DNA of 64,000 nt. It comes from an uncultured Oscillospiraceae bacterium (GTDB lineage Bacteria; Bacillota; Clostridia; Oscillospirales; Oscillospiraceae). Below are positions 36,117 to 44,779 of the stretch, one piece after another. Positions within the stretch are counted from its first letter, which is position 1, and every line of letters begins with the position of its first letter. The notes beneath the pieces are model-generated. The model was not told the DNA's origin. It made no database searches and worked only from the letters and a program-made list of their open reading frames with translations. The position numbers were made by a program, and so were the translations under genes. The stretch is from the NCBI GenBank assembly GCA_944387095.1, contig CALXDP010000001.1, positions 124,001 through 188,000 on the forward strand, given 5' to 3'.

Positions 36117-36863
36117 ATGACCCTGCGCGACTTCTTTTTTCACAACCCCAGGGTGGCGGTAGCCTTTTCCGGCGGGGTGGACTCTGCGGTCCTTTTATGG
36201 GCCGCCAAGACTTACGGCCAGCAGGTGCGGGCCTACTGCGTCCGCTCCCCCTTCCAGCCCGTCTTTGAGCTGGAGGACGCCAAGCGGCTGGCGGACAGTC
36301 TGAACGTGATGCTCACCATCCTGGAGGCTGACCCACTGTCCGATCCCGATATTGCCGCCAACGGCCCGGACCGCTGCTACCTGTGCAAGCGGCAGATCCT
36401 GTCCGCCATCCTCCGGGCCGCCCAGCGGGACGGCCTGCCCCTGGTGGTGGACGGCTCCAACGCCTCGGACGACCCCGCCCAGCGCCCCGGTATGCGGGCC
36501 CTGGAGGAGTTTGGCGTGCGCTCCCCCCTGCGGGAGTGCGGCCTGGACAAGCAGGCGGTGCGCCAGCTGGCTCAGAAGGCGGGACTTCCCGTGTGGAACA
36601 AACCCGCCTACGCCTGCCTGGCCACCCGGGTGCCCACCGGCACCCTCATCACCCGGGAAGATCTGGCCCGGGTGGAGCGGGCGGAGGCTACCCTGTCCGG
36701 GCTGGGCTTTTCCGATTTTCGGGTGCGGCTCTACCACGGCGGCGCCCGCATCCAGCTGCCTCCGGAGCAGCTGGCCCAGGCGGTCACCCTGCGGGACACC
36801 ATTACCACCGCCCTGGCCCCTGACTTTTCCGCCGTCCTGCTGGACCTGATCCCCAGGCCCTGA
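36117..36863 (+). CDS. larE: ATP-dependent sacrificial sulfur transferase LarE
   Basis: The 248-residue PP-loop enzyme activates the pyridinium dicarboxylate and adds sulfur during synthesis of the nickel-pincer nucleotide of lactate racemase. Seen are the PP-loop AFSGGVDSAVLL, GPDRCYLCKRQIL, VDGSNASDDPAQRPG and KPAYACLATRVPTG with the conserved Cys that donates sulfur in the L. plantarum enzyme. TTGGAGG lies before ATG. First gene of larE-larB-larC, with 14 bp to larB. Confidence 0.95.
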   Translation: MTLRDFFFHNPRVAVAFSGGVDSAVLLWAAKTYGQQVRAYCVRSPFQPVFELEDAKRLADSLNVMLTILEADPLSDPDIAANGPDRCYLCKRQILSAILRAAQRDGLPLVVDGSNASDDPAQRPGMRALEEFGVRSPLRECGLDKQAVRQLAQKAGLPVWNKPAYACLATRVPTGTLITREDLARVERAEATLSGLGFSDFRVRLYHGGARIQLPPEQLAQAVTLRDTITTALAPDFSAVLLDLIPRP

Positions 36864-36877
36864 TCGGAGGTGTCTGA

Positions 36878-37657
36878 ATGGATAACAAACAGGACATTCT
36901 CTCCCTGCTGCGGCAGGTTCAGGCCGGCGCCGTCTCCCCTGACGAGGCCCTGCTCCAGCTCAAGGAATCCCCCTTTGAGGATTTGGGCTACGCCAAGGTG
37001 GACTTCCACCGCTCCGTGCGCCAGGGGGCGGCGGAGGTGGTCTACGGCCAATCCAAGACCCCGGAGCAGGTCACCGGTATCCTCACCACTATGGGGCGGC
37101 GGGGGTGCCATAATGTGCTGGTCACCCGGCTGTCCCCGGAAGCTGCCCGGCAGGTGTCCGAAACCATCCCCCTGAACTACCATCCGGCGCCCAAACTGGC
37201 CGTCGCCTTCCCCGCCCCCATCCGGGGCCGGGGTCATATTGCCGTGGTGTCCGGCGGTACCAGCGATCTGCCCGTGTGCGAGGAGGCCGCCCTCACCGCG
37301 GAGGCCCTGGGCAGCCGGGTCACCCGGCTGTACGACGTGGGGGTGGCGGGCCTGCATCGGCTGCTGCACAACCTGGACGCGATCATGTCCGCCCGGTGCG
37401 TCATCGCCGTGGCCGGCATGGAGGGGGCCCTGGCCTCGGTAGTGGGCGGGCTGGTGGACTGCCCTGTCATCGCCGTGCCCACCAGCGTGGGCTATGGAGC
37501 CAGCTTTGGCGGCCTGTCCGCTCTGCTGTCCATGCTCAACTCCTGCTCCAGCGGGGTGAGCGTGGTCAACATCGACAACGGCTTTGGCGCGGGCTATCTG
37601 GCCAGCCGCATCAATCTCATGGAGGGACTGCCTCCCGAAGGGGAAACGACGGAATGA
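36878..37657 (+). CDS. larB: Nickel-pincer cofactor biosynthesis protein LarB
   Basis: The 259-residue protein carboxylates nicotinic acid adenine dinucleotide and cleaves the phosphoanhydride. The C-terminal half is PurE-like (VVSGGTSDLPVCEEAALTAE, DVGVAGLHRLL, AGMEGALASVVGGLVDCPVI, PTSVGYGASFGG). The N-terminal 100 residues carry the LarB-specific FEDLGYAKVDFHRSVRQG stretch. Its stop overlaps the larC start (ATGA), implying coupled translation. Confidence 0.95.
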   Translation: MDNKQDILSLLRQVQAGAVSPDEALLQLKESPFEDLGYAKVDFHRSVRQGAAEVVYGQSKTPEQVTGILTTMGRRGCHNVLVTRLSPEAARQVSETIPLNYHPAPKLAVAFPAPIRGRGHIAVVSGGTSDLPVCEEAALTAEALGSRVTRLYDVGVAGLHRLLHNLDAIMSARCVIAVAGMEGALASVVGGLVDCPVIAVPTSVGYGASFGGLSALLSMLNSCSSGVSVVNIDNGFGAGYLASRINLMEGLPPEGETTE

Positions 37658-39000
37658 AAACACTCTATTTGGAATGCGCCATGGGCGCTTCCGGCGATAT
37701 GCTGCTGGGGGCGCTGTACGAGCTGCTGCCCGATCAAAAGGGCTTCCTGGATGCCATGAACCACCTGGGCCTGCCCCAGGTGGCAGTGGCCGCCCGCGCC
37801 GCCCAGTCCCTGGGCATCTCCGGCACCCACATGGCCGTCACCGTGGCCGGACTGGAAGAGGATGCGCTGCTGGAGCACGGGCACAAACACGAACAGGAAC
37901 AGGACGATGGACATACCCATGGGCATGAGCACCACCACGGGCATGAGCACCACCACGGGCATGAACCCCATGGGCACGGCCACCCCCATTCCCACGCCCA
38001 TCATTCCCCTCACAGCCACAATCACGCCCATGGGCACGATCATTTCCACGCCCACGTCTCGGATGTGCAGTCCATCCTCAGCGGCCTGCCTCTGCCCGCC
38101 CCGGTGGTGGACCAGGTCCAGGCGGTATACGCCCGCATCGCCCAGGCCGAGGCCAGAGCCCACGGCTGTCCGGTGGACCAGGTCCACTTCCACGAGGTGG
38201 GGGCTCTGGACGCCATCGCCGACGTGGCCGGGGTGTGCTACGCCCTGTATCTGCTCGCCCCCGATGAGATCGTGGTCTCCCCCATCCACGTGGGCACCGG
38301 GCAGGTGCGGTGCGCCCACGGCATTGTCCCGGTGCCCGCCCCCGCCACCGCCAACCTGCTGGCCGGCGTGCCCATTTATGGCGGTGCCATCCAGGGGGAG
38401 CTGTGCACCCCCACCGGAGCGGCCCTGCTCACCCACTTCGCCACTCGGTTCGGCCCCATACCTCTGATGGAGGTCAACCAGGTGGGCATCGGTCTGGGCA
38501 CCCGGCAGTTCGCCGCCGCCAACTGCCTGCGGGCCTTCTGGGGCCAGAGTCAGACGGAGGGCCGGGGGGAAATCAGCCAGCTGACGTGCAACCTGGATGA
38601 CATGACCCCAGAGGCCCTGTCCTTCGCCTGCCAGCGGCTGCTGGAGCTGGGGGCGCTGGATGTGTACACCCTGCCCGGTCAGATGAAAAAGGGGCGGGCG
38701 GGCTGGCAGCTCACGGTGCTGTGCGACCCCGCCCGGGAGGAGGAATTTGCCCGGCACATCTTCACCCACACCTCCACCAACGGCCTGCGGGTACTGCGGT
38801 GCGGCAAATACTACCTGGCCCCCTCCAAGAAAACCGTGGACACCCCCTACGGCCCGCTCACCGTCAAAATGGCCCAGGGCATGGGCGCAACCCACATCAA
38901 ACCGGAATATGAGGACGTGGCCAGCGCCGCCCAGGAGCGGGGGCTGCCCTTCTCCACGGTGTGGTCCGCCGCGGACAAGGCCGGGCGCAGGGACGGCTGA
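37654..39000 (+). CDS. larC: Nickel-pincer cofactor cyclometallase LarC (single-frame, His-rich insert)
   Basis: The 448-residue enzyme inserts nickel into the pincer nucleotide with CTP. The N-terminal part begins LYLECAMGASGDMLLGAL. Residues about 68-130 form a very His-rich insert (HGHEHHHGHEHHHGHE type) that can bind nickel. VHFHEVGALDAIADVAGV and LCTPTGAALLTHFA follow, and the C-terminal part has NLDDMTPEALSFACQRL. In L. plantarum larC is split into two frames joined by programmed frameshifting; here one frame covers both. No lactate racemase gene (larA) is in the window. Confidence 0.95.
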   Translation: MKTLYLECAMGASGDMLLGALYELLPDQKGFLDAMNHLGLPQVAVAARAAQSLGISGTHMAVTVAGLEEDALLEHGHKHEQEQDDGHTHGHEHHHGHEHHHGHEPHGHGHPHSHAHHSPHSHNHAHGHDHFHAHVSDVQSILSGLPLPAPVVDQVQAVYARIAQAEARAHGCPVDQVHFHEVGALDAIADVAGVCYALYLLAPDEIVVSPIHVGTGQVRCAHGIVPVPAPATANLLAGVPIYGGAIQGELCTPTGAALLTHFATRFGPIPLMEVNQVGIGLGTRQFAAANCLRAFWGQSQTEGRGEISQLTCNLDDMTPEALSFACQRLLELGALDVYTLPGQMKKGRAGWQLTVLCDPAREEEFARHIFTHTSTNGLRVLRCGKYYLAPSKKTVDTPYGPLTVKMAQGMGATHIKPEYEDVASAAQERGLPFSTVWSAADKAGRRDG

Positions 39001-39015
39001 CCCCTTGGTCTTTCA

Positions 39016-39044
39016 TTGACTTTCCCGCCGCCTTCCGGTATAAT
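39016..39044 (+). promoter_or_regulatory. Sigma-A promoter of rfbA
   Basis: TTGACT (39016-39021), a 17-base spacer and a perfect TATAAT (39039-39044) lie 75 bp before the ATG. Confidence 0.8.
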
Positions 39045-39119
39045 CTGCTTGTCAATTCCGGCCCGGGCCGGAAAGGTTCCATCCCATATCGAGCGCCGGT
39101 GGGCGCGTGGAGGTCTCCT

Positions 39120-39977
39120 ATGAAGGGTATCATTCTGGCCGCCGGACGGGGCACCCGTCTGTATCCCATGACCAAGCCCGTATGTAAGCCTTTGCTGCCC
39201 GTCTATGACAAGCCTCTCATATACTATCCCCTGTCCGTGCTGATGCAGGCGGGGATTGACCAGGTGCTGGTCATTGTTCCCCCGGGGGAGGAAGCCACCT
39301 TTGCCGCCCTGCTGGGGGACGGCTCCCAGCTGGGCATCTCCATCCAATACATTGTGCAGCCGGTGGCCCGGGGGATTGCCGACGCCCTGCTCATCGGACG
39401 GGAGTTCCTGGGGGGCGACGACGTTTGCCTGGTGCTGGGGGACAACATCTTTTGGGCCCCTGACCTGGCCGCCATTCTGAAGCGGGCCGCCGCGGCCAAC
39501 CGGGGCGCCACCGTATTCGGCTGCTATGTCTGCGATCCCCGGCCCTTCGGGGTGGTGGAGTTCGATGCAGACGGCCGGGCCATCTCCATTGAGGAGAAGC
39601 CCGAGCATCCCAAGTCCAACTATGTGGTCCCCGGCCTGTACTTCTACCGCAACGGCGCTTTGGACATCGCCGCCGCCATCACTCCCTCCGCCCGGGGCGA
39701 GCTGGAAATCACCGATGTAAATCTGGAATTCCTCCGCCGGAACCAACTTCAGGTCATCCCCCTCCAGGACAACTACCTGTGGATGGATGCGGGCAGCGCC
39801 GACAGCCTGCTGGCCGCCGCCCAGGTCATCCACGACTTGCAGCGCTCCACCGAGCGGTATGTGGGATGCATTGAGGAGACCGCCTACCAGGAGGGGCGCA
39901 TCACCCGGCAGCAGCTGCACCAGCTGGGCGCGGAGCTGGACATGACCGCCTATGGCAGGCACCTGCTTTCTCTGTGA
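39120..39977 (+). CDS. rfbA: Glucose-1-phosphate thymidylyltransferase
   Basis: The 285-residue nucleotidyltransferase makes dTDP-glucose for dTDP-rhamnose or similar cell-surface sugars. Signatures are AAGRGTRLYPMTKPVCKPLLP at the start, LVLGDNIFW, EEKPEHPKSNYVVPGLYFY and LEITDVNLEFL. Length is normal. GGAGG lies six bases before ATG; the longer upstream reading crosses the promoter and was rejected. No rfbB, rfbC or rfbD lies beside it, so the pathway must be completed elsewhere. Confidence 0.93.
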   Translation: MKGIILAAGRGTRLYPMTKPVCKPLLPVYDKPLIYYPLSVLMQAGIDQVLVIVPPGEEATFAALLGDGSQLGISIQYIVQPVARGIADALLIGREFLGGDDVCLVLGDNIFWAPDLAAILKRAAAANRGATVFGCYVCDPRPFGVVEFDADGRAISIEEKPEHPKSNYVVPGLYFYRNGALDIAAAITPSARGELEITDVNLEFLRRNQLQVIPLQDNYLWMDAGSADSLLAAAQVIHDLQRSTERYVGCIEETAYQEGRITRQQLHQLGAELDMTAYGRHLLSL

Positions 39978-39992
39978 GCGGTTCGTGTAGAT

Positions 39993-40030
39993 AACACGGG
40001 ACCACAGCCTTTTGGCTGTGGTCCCGTGTT
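39993..40030. terminator. Bidirectional terminator between rfbA and serA
   Basis: A perfect 17-bp stem (AACACGGGACCACAGCC and complement) with a TTTT loop is followed by TCATCTTCC on the plus strand. It lies between convergent genes. Confidence 0.75.
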
Positions 40031-40056
40031 TCATCTTCCAGTTTTTCCGCGGGCCC

Positions 40057-41223
40057 TCACTGAATCACCCGCATGCGCAGCATACCGGGGATCCGGGCAA
40101 TGTGGTTCAACACCCGCTGCTCCACCTGGCTGCCCGCGTCCACGATGGTATAGGCATAGTCCCCCTTGGACTTGTTGGTCATGTTCTCCACGTTTACTCC
40201 GTCGTTGGACAGCTGCAGGGTGACGTTGGCCAGGATGGCCGGAATGTTGCGGTGGACCAGGCACAGGCGCAGGGCGCCGGAGCGCTCCATGACCACGTTG
40301 GGGAAGTTCACCGAGTTTTTCACATTGCCGTTCTCCAGAAAATCCCGCAGCTCGTCGGCGGCCATCACCGCGCAGTTGTCCTCGCTCTCGGGGGTGGAAG
40401 CGCCCAGGTGTGGAAAGGCCACCACCCCCGGGGCCAGGGTCACGGTGTTGTTGGGAAAGTCGGTGACGTAGCGGGCCACTTTGCCCGACTCCAGCGCGGC
40501 CAGCATGGCCTCGTCGTCCACCAGCTCGCCTCGGGCCAGATTCACCACCCGCACCCCATCCTTCATGGCCGCCAGGGCATCAGCGTCGATGGTGTGCCGG
40601 GTCTGGCCGGTATAGGGCATATGGATGGTGATATAGTCGGACTCCCGGTAGAGCTCATTGACCTCCTTCACCACATGGACGTGGCGGTCCAGCCGCAGGG
40701 CGGCGTCCACAGACAGGAAGGGGTCGTAACCATACACCTCCATGCCCAGGGACAACGCGATGTTGGCCACCAGCGAGCCGATGGCCCCCAGGCCGATGAC
40801 ACCCAGGGTCTTGCGGTACAGCTCAGGACCCACAAAGGCGGATTTCCCCTTCTCCACCACTGCGGCCACGTCGGCGCCGGCGGCGGCCTGCTCCCGCACC
40901 CAGGCATTGCCCCCCATGACGTCCCGGGAGGCCACCAGCAGCGCGCAGACCACCAGCTCCTTCACCGCGTTGGCGTTTGCTCCGGGGGTGTTGAACACCA
41001 CGATACCCGCCTCGGAGCAGCGGTCCACAGGGATGTTGTTGGTCCCCGCGCCCGCCCGGGCGATGGCCCAGAGGTTTGGGGGGAATACATAGTCGTGCAG
41101 CTTGGCCGAGCGCACCAGAATGGCATCCTCGTTGGACACATCGTCCCCCACGGTGTAGCCCTCCTTGGGCAGCCGATCCAACCCCTTGGAGGAAATCTGA
41201 TTCATCGTCTTGATCTGAAACAT
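40057..41223 (-). CDS. serA: D-3-phosphoglycerate dehydrogenase
   Basis: The 388-residue enzyme makes 3-phosphohydroxypyruvate, the first step of serine synthesis. Seen are the NAD-binding GVIGLGAIGSLVANIA, the catalytic Arg in VNLARGELVDDEA, the Glu/His pair ending in AFPHLGASTPESEDN, and a C-terminal ACT domain (LCLVHRNIPAILANVTLQLS). This is the short form with one ACT domain. The ATG at 41223 has GAGGTG upstream. It follows serC by 50 bp in the same operon. Confidence 0.95.
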   Translation of the reverse strand: MFQIKTMNQISSKGLDRLPKEGYTVGDDVSNEDAILVRSAKLHDYVFPPNLWAIARAGAGTNNIPVDRCSEAGIVVFNTPGANANAVKELVVCALLVASRDVMGGNAWVREQAAAGADVAAVVEKGKSAFVGPELYRKTLGVIGLGAIGSLVANIALSLGMEVYGYDPFLSVDAALRLDRHVHVVKEVNELYRESDYITIHMPYTGQTRHTIDADALAAMKDGVRVVNLARGELVDDEAMLAALESGKVARYVTDFPNNTVTLAPGVVAFPHLGASTPESEDNCAVMAADELRDFLENGNVKNSVNFPNVVMERSGALRLCLVHRNIPAILANVTLQLSNDGVNVENMTNKSKGDYAYTIVDAGSQVEQRVLNHIARIPGMLRMRVIQ

Positions 41224-41273
41224 AGTCAAAGTCACCTCATTGTAACTGAATTGATTATCTCCAACAGGAAAGT

Positions 41274-42359
41274 TCAGTTATTCTGGTCGAAAGCCTTAAT
41301 AAAGTCCGCCAACTTCTCCACGCCCTCGGTGGGCATGGCGTTATAAATGGAGGCCCGCATGCCGCCCACAGAGCGGTGGCCCTTCAGGTTGACGAAGCCC
41401 GCCTCGGCGGCCTCGGCTACAAACTTGGCGTCCAAGTCCTTGTCCTGCGTGCGGAACACCACGTTCATGTCCGAGCGGCTACCCTTTTCCGCCGGGCAGG
41501 TGAACAGTCTGGAATCATCCAGCACATCGTAGAGCATCTGGGCCTTGGCGTGCTTGATCTGCTCCATGCCTTCCACACCGCCCTTGCTGTCCAGCCACTC
41601 CAGCACCAGACCCAGCATGTAGATGCACCAGCAGGGCGGGGTGTTGTACATGGAGTCCTTGTCAATCATGGTCTGGTAGTTCAGCATCAGCGGCGTGTAG
41701 GGCAGCTCCTGCCCGGCCAGGTCCCTGCGGATGACCACGATGGTCAGCCCCGCCGGGGCCAGGTTCTTCTGCGCCCCGCCGTAGATGATCCCGTATTTGG
41801 ACACATCCACCACCCGGCTGAGAAAGTCGGAGGACATATCGCACACCAGGGGCACGTCCCCGGTATCGGGCACATACTGCCACTCGGTGCCGTAGATGGT
41901 GTTGTTGGCGCAGTAGTGGAAGTAGCTGGCCTGGGGATCCAGCTTCAGCTGGTCCTGGGCGGGAATATAGGTGTGGTTTCTGTCCTCGCTGGAGGCGGCC
42001 AGATTGATCTGGCCATACTTTTTCGCCTCCTTATAGGCAATGCTGGAAAAGTTGCCCGTGACGGCATAGTCCGCCTTGCCGGTCCTTCCAATCAGGTTCA
42101 GGGGCACCATGGAAAACTGGGTGGAGGCTCCCCCCTGCAAAAACAGGACGCTGTACTCCTCCGGCACATGGAACAGCCGGCGGAAGTTGGCCTGGGTGTC
42201 CTGGAAGATCTTGTCAAAAACCTTAGATCGGTGACTCATCTCCATCACTGACATGCCCGATCCCTGATAGTTGGTGATCTCAGATCCGGCCCGGGTGAGC
42301 ACTTCCAGCGGCAGCATGGATGGGCCTGCTGAAAAATTGTATACGCGTTCTTTCCCCAT
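41274..42359 (-). CDS. serC: Phosphoserine aminotransferase
   Basis: The 361-residue PLP enzyme converts 3-phosphohydroxypyruvate to phosphoserine. Signatures are YNFSAGPSMLPLEVL, FLQGGASTQFSMVPLNL, the PLP lysine in YGGAQKNLAPAG, and KGHRSVGGMRASIYNA. Start ATG 42359 has GAGGAG eight bases upstream. First gene of serC-serA; a phosphatase serB is not nearby. Confidence 0.96.
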   Translation of the reverse strand: MGKERVYNFSAGPSMLPLEVLTRAGSEITNYQGSGMSVMEMSHRSKVFDKIFQDTQANFRRLFHVPEEYSVLFLQGGASTQFSMVPLNLIGRTGKADYAVTGNFSSIAYKEAKKYGQINLAASSEDRNHTYIPAQDQLKLDPQASYFHYCANNTIYGTEWQYVPDTGDVPLVCDMSSDFLSRVVDVSKYGIIYGGAQKNLAPAGLTIVVIRRDLAGQELPYTPLMLNYQTMIDKDSMYNTPPCWCIYMLGLVLEWLDSKGGVEGMEQIKHAKAQMLYDVLDDSRLFTCPAEKGSRSDMNVVFRTQDKDLDAKFVAEAAEAGFVNLKGHRSVGGMRASIYNAMPTEGVEKLADFIKAFDQNN

Positions 42360-42425
42360 GAGTAGCACTCCTCTCTAAGATTTCTACGCCATTTTAGTCG
42401 TTTATCGCTTTAGCGTATTGTATTT

Positions 42426-42455
42426 ATTATATGAATATTGGCCGCTCTTTGTCAA
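42426..42455 (-). promoter_or_regulatory. Sigma-A promoter of serC-serA
   Basis: On the minus strand a perfect TTGACA (42450-42455), an 18-base spacer and a perfect TATAAT (42426-42431). A direct repeat TTTCTACGCC at 42381-42390 and 42513-42522 flanks it and could be an operator. Confidence 0.85.
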
Positions 42456-42580
42456 TGGCAGATGGCCACAAAAAGGCCCCGCAGCGTGTCCCTTCTTTGT
42501 GGTATTTCCTAATTTCTACGCCTCTTTCTGTTCCATTTTCCATGAAAATGTGTTATGCTGTCTGAAAGGAGCGTGATCAC

Positions 42581-43003
42581 ATGGAGGCGCTGCATCTGGT
42601 CTATGAGGTGCCCGGCGGGGATCTAACTCACGCCGGGGAGGCCTCTTCCCAGGTCAAGCAGGCCCTGCGGAAACTGGGCTATGACTCCGATACCATCCGC
42701 CGGGTGTCCGTTTGCATGTACGAGGGAGAGATCAACATGGTCATCCACGCCAATGGCGGAACCGCCCGGGTGGAGGTGGGGCTGGACGACATCGTCATCA
42801 CCCTCATCGACCATGGCCCTGGCATCCCGGATATCGACCAGGCGATGCAGGCCGGTTTTACCACCGCCGGGGATCAGGTGCGGGACCTGGGCTTCGGCGC
42901 GGGCATGGGCCTGCCCAACATGAAAAAATACAGCGATGAGATGACTGTGGCCTCCACTGTAGGGGTGGGCACCACCGTCACCATGGTGGTGCGCATCCCG
43001 TAA
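42581..43003 (+). CDS. RsbW/SpoIIAB-type ATP-binding protein (anti-sigma-factor-like)
   Basis: The 140-residue HATPase protein carries the N-box EGEINMVIHANGG, the G1 box DHGPGIPD and the G2 box FGAGMGLPNMKKYSDEM. It has the size and layout of anti-sigma serine kinases. It is the first gene of the cluster next to a sensory-type hydrogenase homologue; such pairs recur at clostridial hydrogenase loci, where the ATPase may take part in signalling. No sigma factor or anti-anti-sigma gene is adjacent. The promoter is unclear; a TATGCT near 42555 has a poor -35. Confidence 0.85.
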   Translation: MEALHLVYEVPGGDLTHAGEASSQVKQALRKLGYDSDTIRRVSVCMYEGEINMVIHANGGTARVEVGLDDIVITLIDHGPGIPDIDQAMQAGFTTAGDQVRDLGFGAGMGLPNMKKYSDEMTVASTVGVGTTVTMVVRIP

Positions 43004-43069
43004 GGGGGCACCGCGCAGTTCCCTGCCCGCATATCACAGCCGGCACGGCCGGCGGAAAGGCGGTTTTTC

Positions 43070-44413
43070 ATGCGTCATTCTGTGGTTTTGGAATATCAGA
43101 AGTGCCGGGGCTGTACCACCTGCATCAAAAACTGCCCCACGGAGGCCATCCGAGTGCGAAACGGCAAGGCCACCATTTTGCCCAATCGCTGCATCGACTG
43201 CGGCACCTGCCTGCAGGTGTGCCCTCACCACGCGGTCACCTCAGTGCCGGACAGCTTTAACGCCCTGCAAAACTATCAATATACCGTGGCCGTCCCAGAC
43301 CCCGCCCTATACGGGCAGTTTCACAATCTGGACGACCCCAGTCTGGTGCTGGCCAGCCTGCTAGAGCTGGGCTTTGACAGCGTCTATGAATCGGCCAGCG
43401 GCGCCGAGTTGCTCACCGGTTACCTGGGCGGCCGCCCGGAGGACCCGGATCGGCCGGTGCCGGAGATCTCCTCCGCGTGTCCGGCGGTGGTGCGGCTGAT
43501 TCAGATCCGGTTCCCCAGCCTGCTGAGCCATATCTGCCCCCTGCTGCTGCCCGGCGAGCTGTCCGCCATTCTGGCCCGGGAAAAGGCCGCAGCGGACACT
43601 GGCCTGTCCCCCCAGGAGATCGGGGTGTTCTCCATCGTCCCCTGCTCTTCCCTGGTCACCTCTGCCTCCTCCCCCGACGGGCGGATCGCCCCGGTGCTGG
43701 ACGGGGCCTTTGCCATCCGGGATGTCTACAAAGCGCTGCTTCCGGCCATGACCCGGCTGGCCGGCCGGCCGCTGCCCCAGCTCTCTCTGGCCGGCCGGGC
43801 CGGCGTGGGCTGGGCCTTTTCCGGCGGGGAGTCCTACGCCCATCGCGCCCAGCGGTACGTGGCGGTGGACGGCATTGAAAATGTGATCCAGATGCTGGAG
43901 GGGATTGAGGACGGCCGGCTTCCCGAGGCAGACTTCATCGAACTGCGCGCCTGTACCGAGGGCTGCGTGGGCGGGTGCTTCAATGTGGAAAACCCCTTCA
44001 TCGCCCGCATGCGCCTGAAGCGGCTGATGGGGGATCTGCCGGAGGCCCGCAGCGTCTACCAGCCCGGCTCCCGGGTGGATGAACTCATCGACTCCGCCCA
44101 GAAGCCGGAATACTACCCCACCTTCCTGCTGGATCCGGACCGGCGGGTGGCCATGGAAAAGATGCGCCGAATCCAGGCCCTGGAGGACCAGCTGCCTGGG
44201 CTGCGCTGCGGCTCCTGCGGCGCCCCCTCCTGCCGGGCCTTTGCCGAGGACGTGGTCATGGGCCGGGCCAGTGAGGACGACTGTATCTTCAAGGTGCGGG
44301 AACGCATGCAGCACATGGCTGGAAAGAACGACGCCGACGAGTACCTCCCCGCCCCCTTCCGGCGCAGGCGGGGCCTGCCCAAGGACCCTCCTCCCAAACC
44401 GGACTCTGATTAG
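43070..44413 (+). CDS. [FeFe]-hydrogenase-like protein of sensory type with ferredoxin and C-terminal Fe-S domains
   Basis: 447 residues: an N-terminal bis-[4Fe-4S] ferredoxin (CRGCTTCIKNCP, CIDCGTCLQVCP), an H-cluster-like domain (about 75-330), and a C-terminal FeS domain (CGSCGAPSCRAFAEDVV). The hydrogenase motifs are degenerate. L1 reads SSACPAVV instead of TSCCPxW, L2 reads IVPCSSLV and lacks the Lys of MPCxxKxxE, and L3 reads ELRACTEGCVGGC. One Cys per cluster-ligand position remains. This pattern fits sensory or inactive hydrogenase homologues (HydS-like). A PAS domain, seen in some relatives, is missing. It probably senses H2 or redox state for the adjacent bifurcating hydrogenase. 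Confidence 0.8.
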   Translation: MRHSVVLEYQKCRGCTTCIKNCPTEAIRVRNGKATILPNRCIDCGTCLQVCPHHAVTSVPDSFNALQNYQYTVAVPDPALYGQFHNLDDPSLVLASLLELGFDSVYESASGAELLTGYLGGRPEDPDRPVPEISSACPAVVRLIQIRFPSLLSHICPLLLPGELSAILAREKAAADTGLSPQEIGVFSIVPCSSLVTSASSPDGRIAPVLDGAFAIRDVYKALLPAMTRLAGRPLPQLSLAGRAGVGWAFSGGESYAHRAQRYVAVDGIENVIQMLEGIEDGRLPEADFIELRACTEGCVGGCFNVENPFIARMRLKRLMGDLPEARSVYQPGSRVDELIDSAQKPEYYPTFLLDPDRRVAMEKMRRIQALEDQLPGLRCGSCGAPSCRAFAEDVVMGRASEDDCIFKVRERMQHMAGKNDADEYLPAPFRRRRGLPKDPPPKPDSD

Positions 44414-44429
44414 AAAGGACGTGCTCCCC

Positions 44430-44774
44430 ATGACCACTGTACAGGATCTTGTCAACCGGCTGAATCTCACCACCTTCTGCCTGCCCGACGGCGGCCGCGG
44501 GATCACCGGCGGCTGCTACTGCGGTGACCTGCTCAGCTGGGTCATGGGCCGGGCTCCCGCCGGCGGGATTTGGCTGACCATCATGAGCAACGTCAATGTG
44601 GCGGCGGTGGCCGCCCTCACAGACCTTTCCTGCGTCATCCTCACCGAGGACGTGGCCCCCGATGCAGCCCTGCTTCAGAAGGCCCAGGCCCAAGGCGTCA
44701 ACCTGCTGGGCACCCCGCTGTCCACCTATGATTGCGCCGTCTGCCTTTCCCGCCTGCTCCAGGCACAGGCCTGA
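44430..44774 (+). CDS. DRTGG domain-containing protein
   Basis: The 114-residue protein starts TTVQDLVNRLNLTTFCLPDG, continues RGITGGCYCGDLLSWVMGRA, and ends with LLQKAQAQGVNLLGTPLSTY. It matches the small stand-alone DRTGG proteins encoded beside [FeFe] hydrogenases. The domain is found in CBS/PTA proteins and is thought to bind a regulatory ligand; its function here is unknown. AAAGGA lies ten bases before ATG. Short spacings to both neighbours imply one transcript. Confidence 0.8.
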   Translation: MTTVQDLVNRLNLTTFCLPDGGRGITGGCYCGDLLSWVMGRAPAGGIWLTIMSNVNVAAVAALTDLSCVILTEDVAPDAALLQKAQAQGVNLLGTPLSTYDCAVCLSRLLQAQA

Positions 44775-44779
44775 TCCAC

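Noticed and set aside
37880..38060. Repetitive DNA in larC as a possible repeat array
   Set aside because: The periodicity comes from HGHEHHHG-type codons in one reading frame; no equal-sized spacers, so not CRISPR or a satellite.
37594..38895. Minus-strand frame opposite larC with repeated Val/Met-Pro segments
   Set aside because: The repeats are only the complement of the His-rich insert codons in larC.
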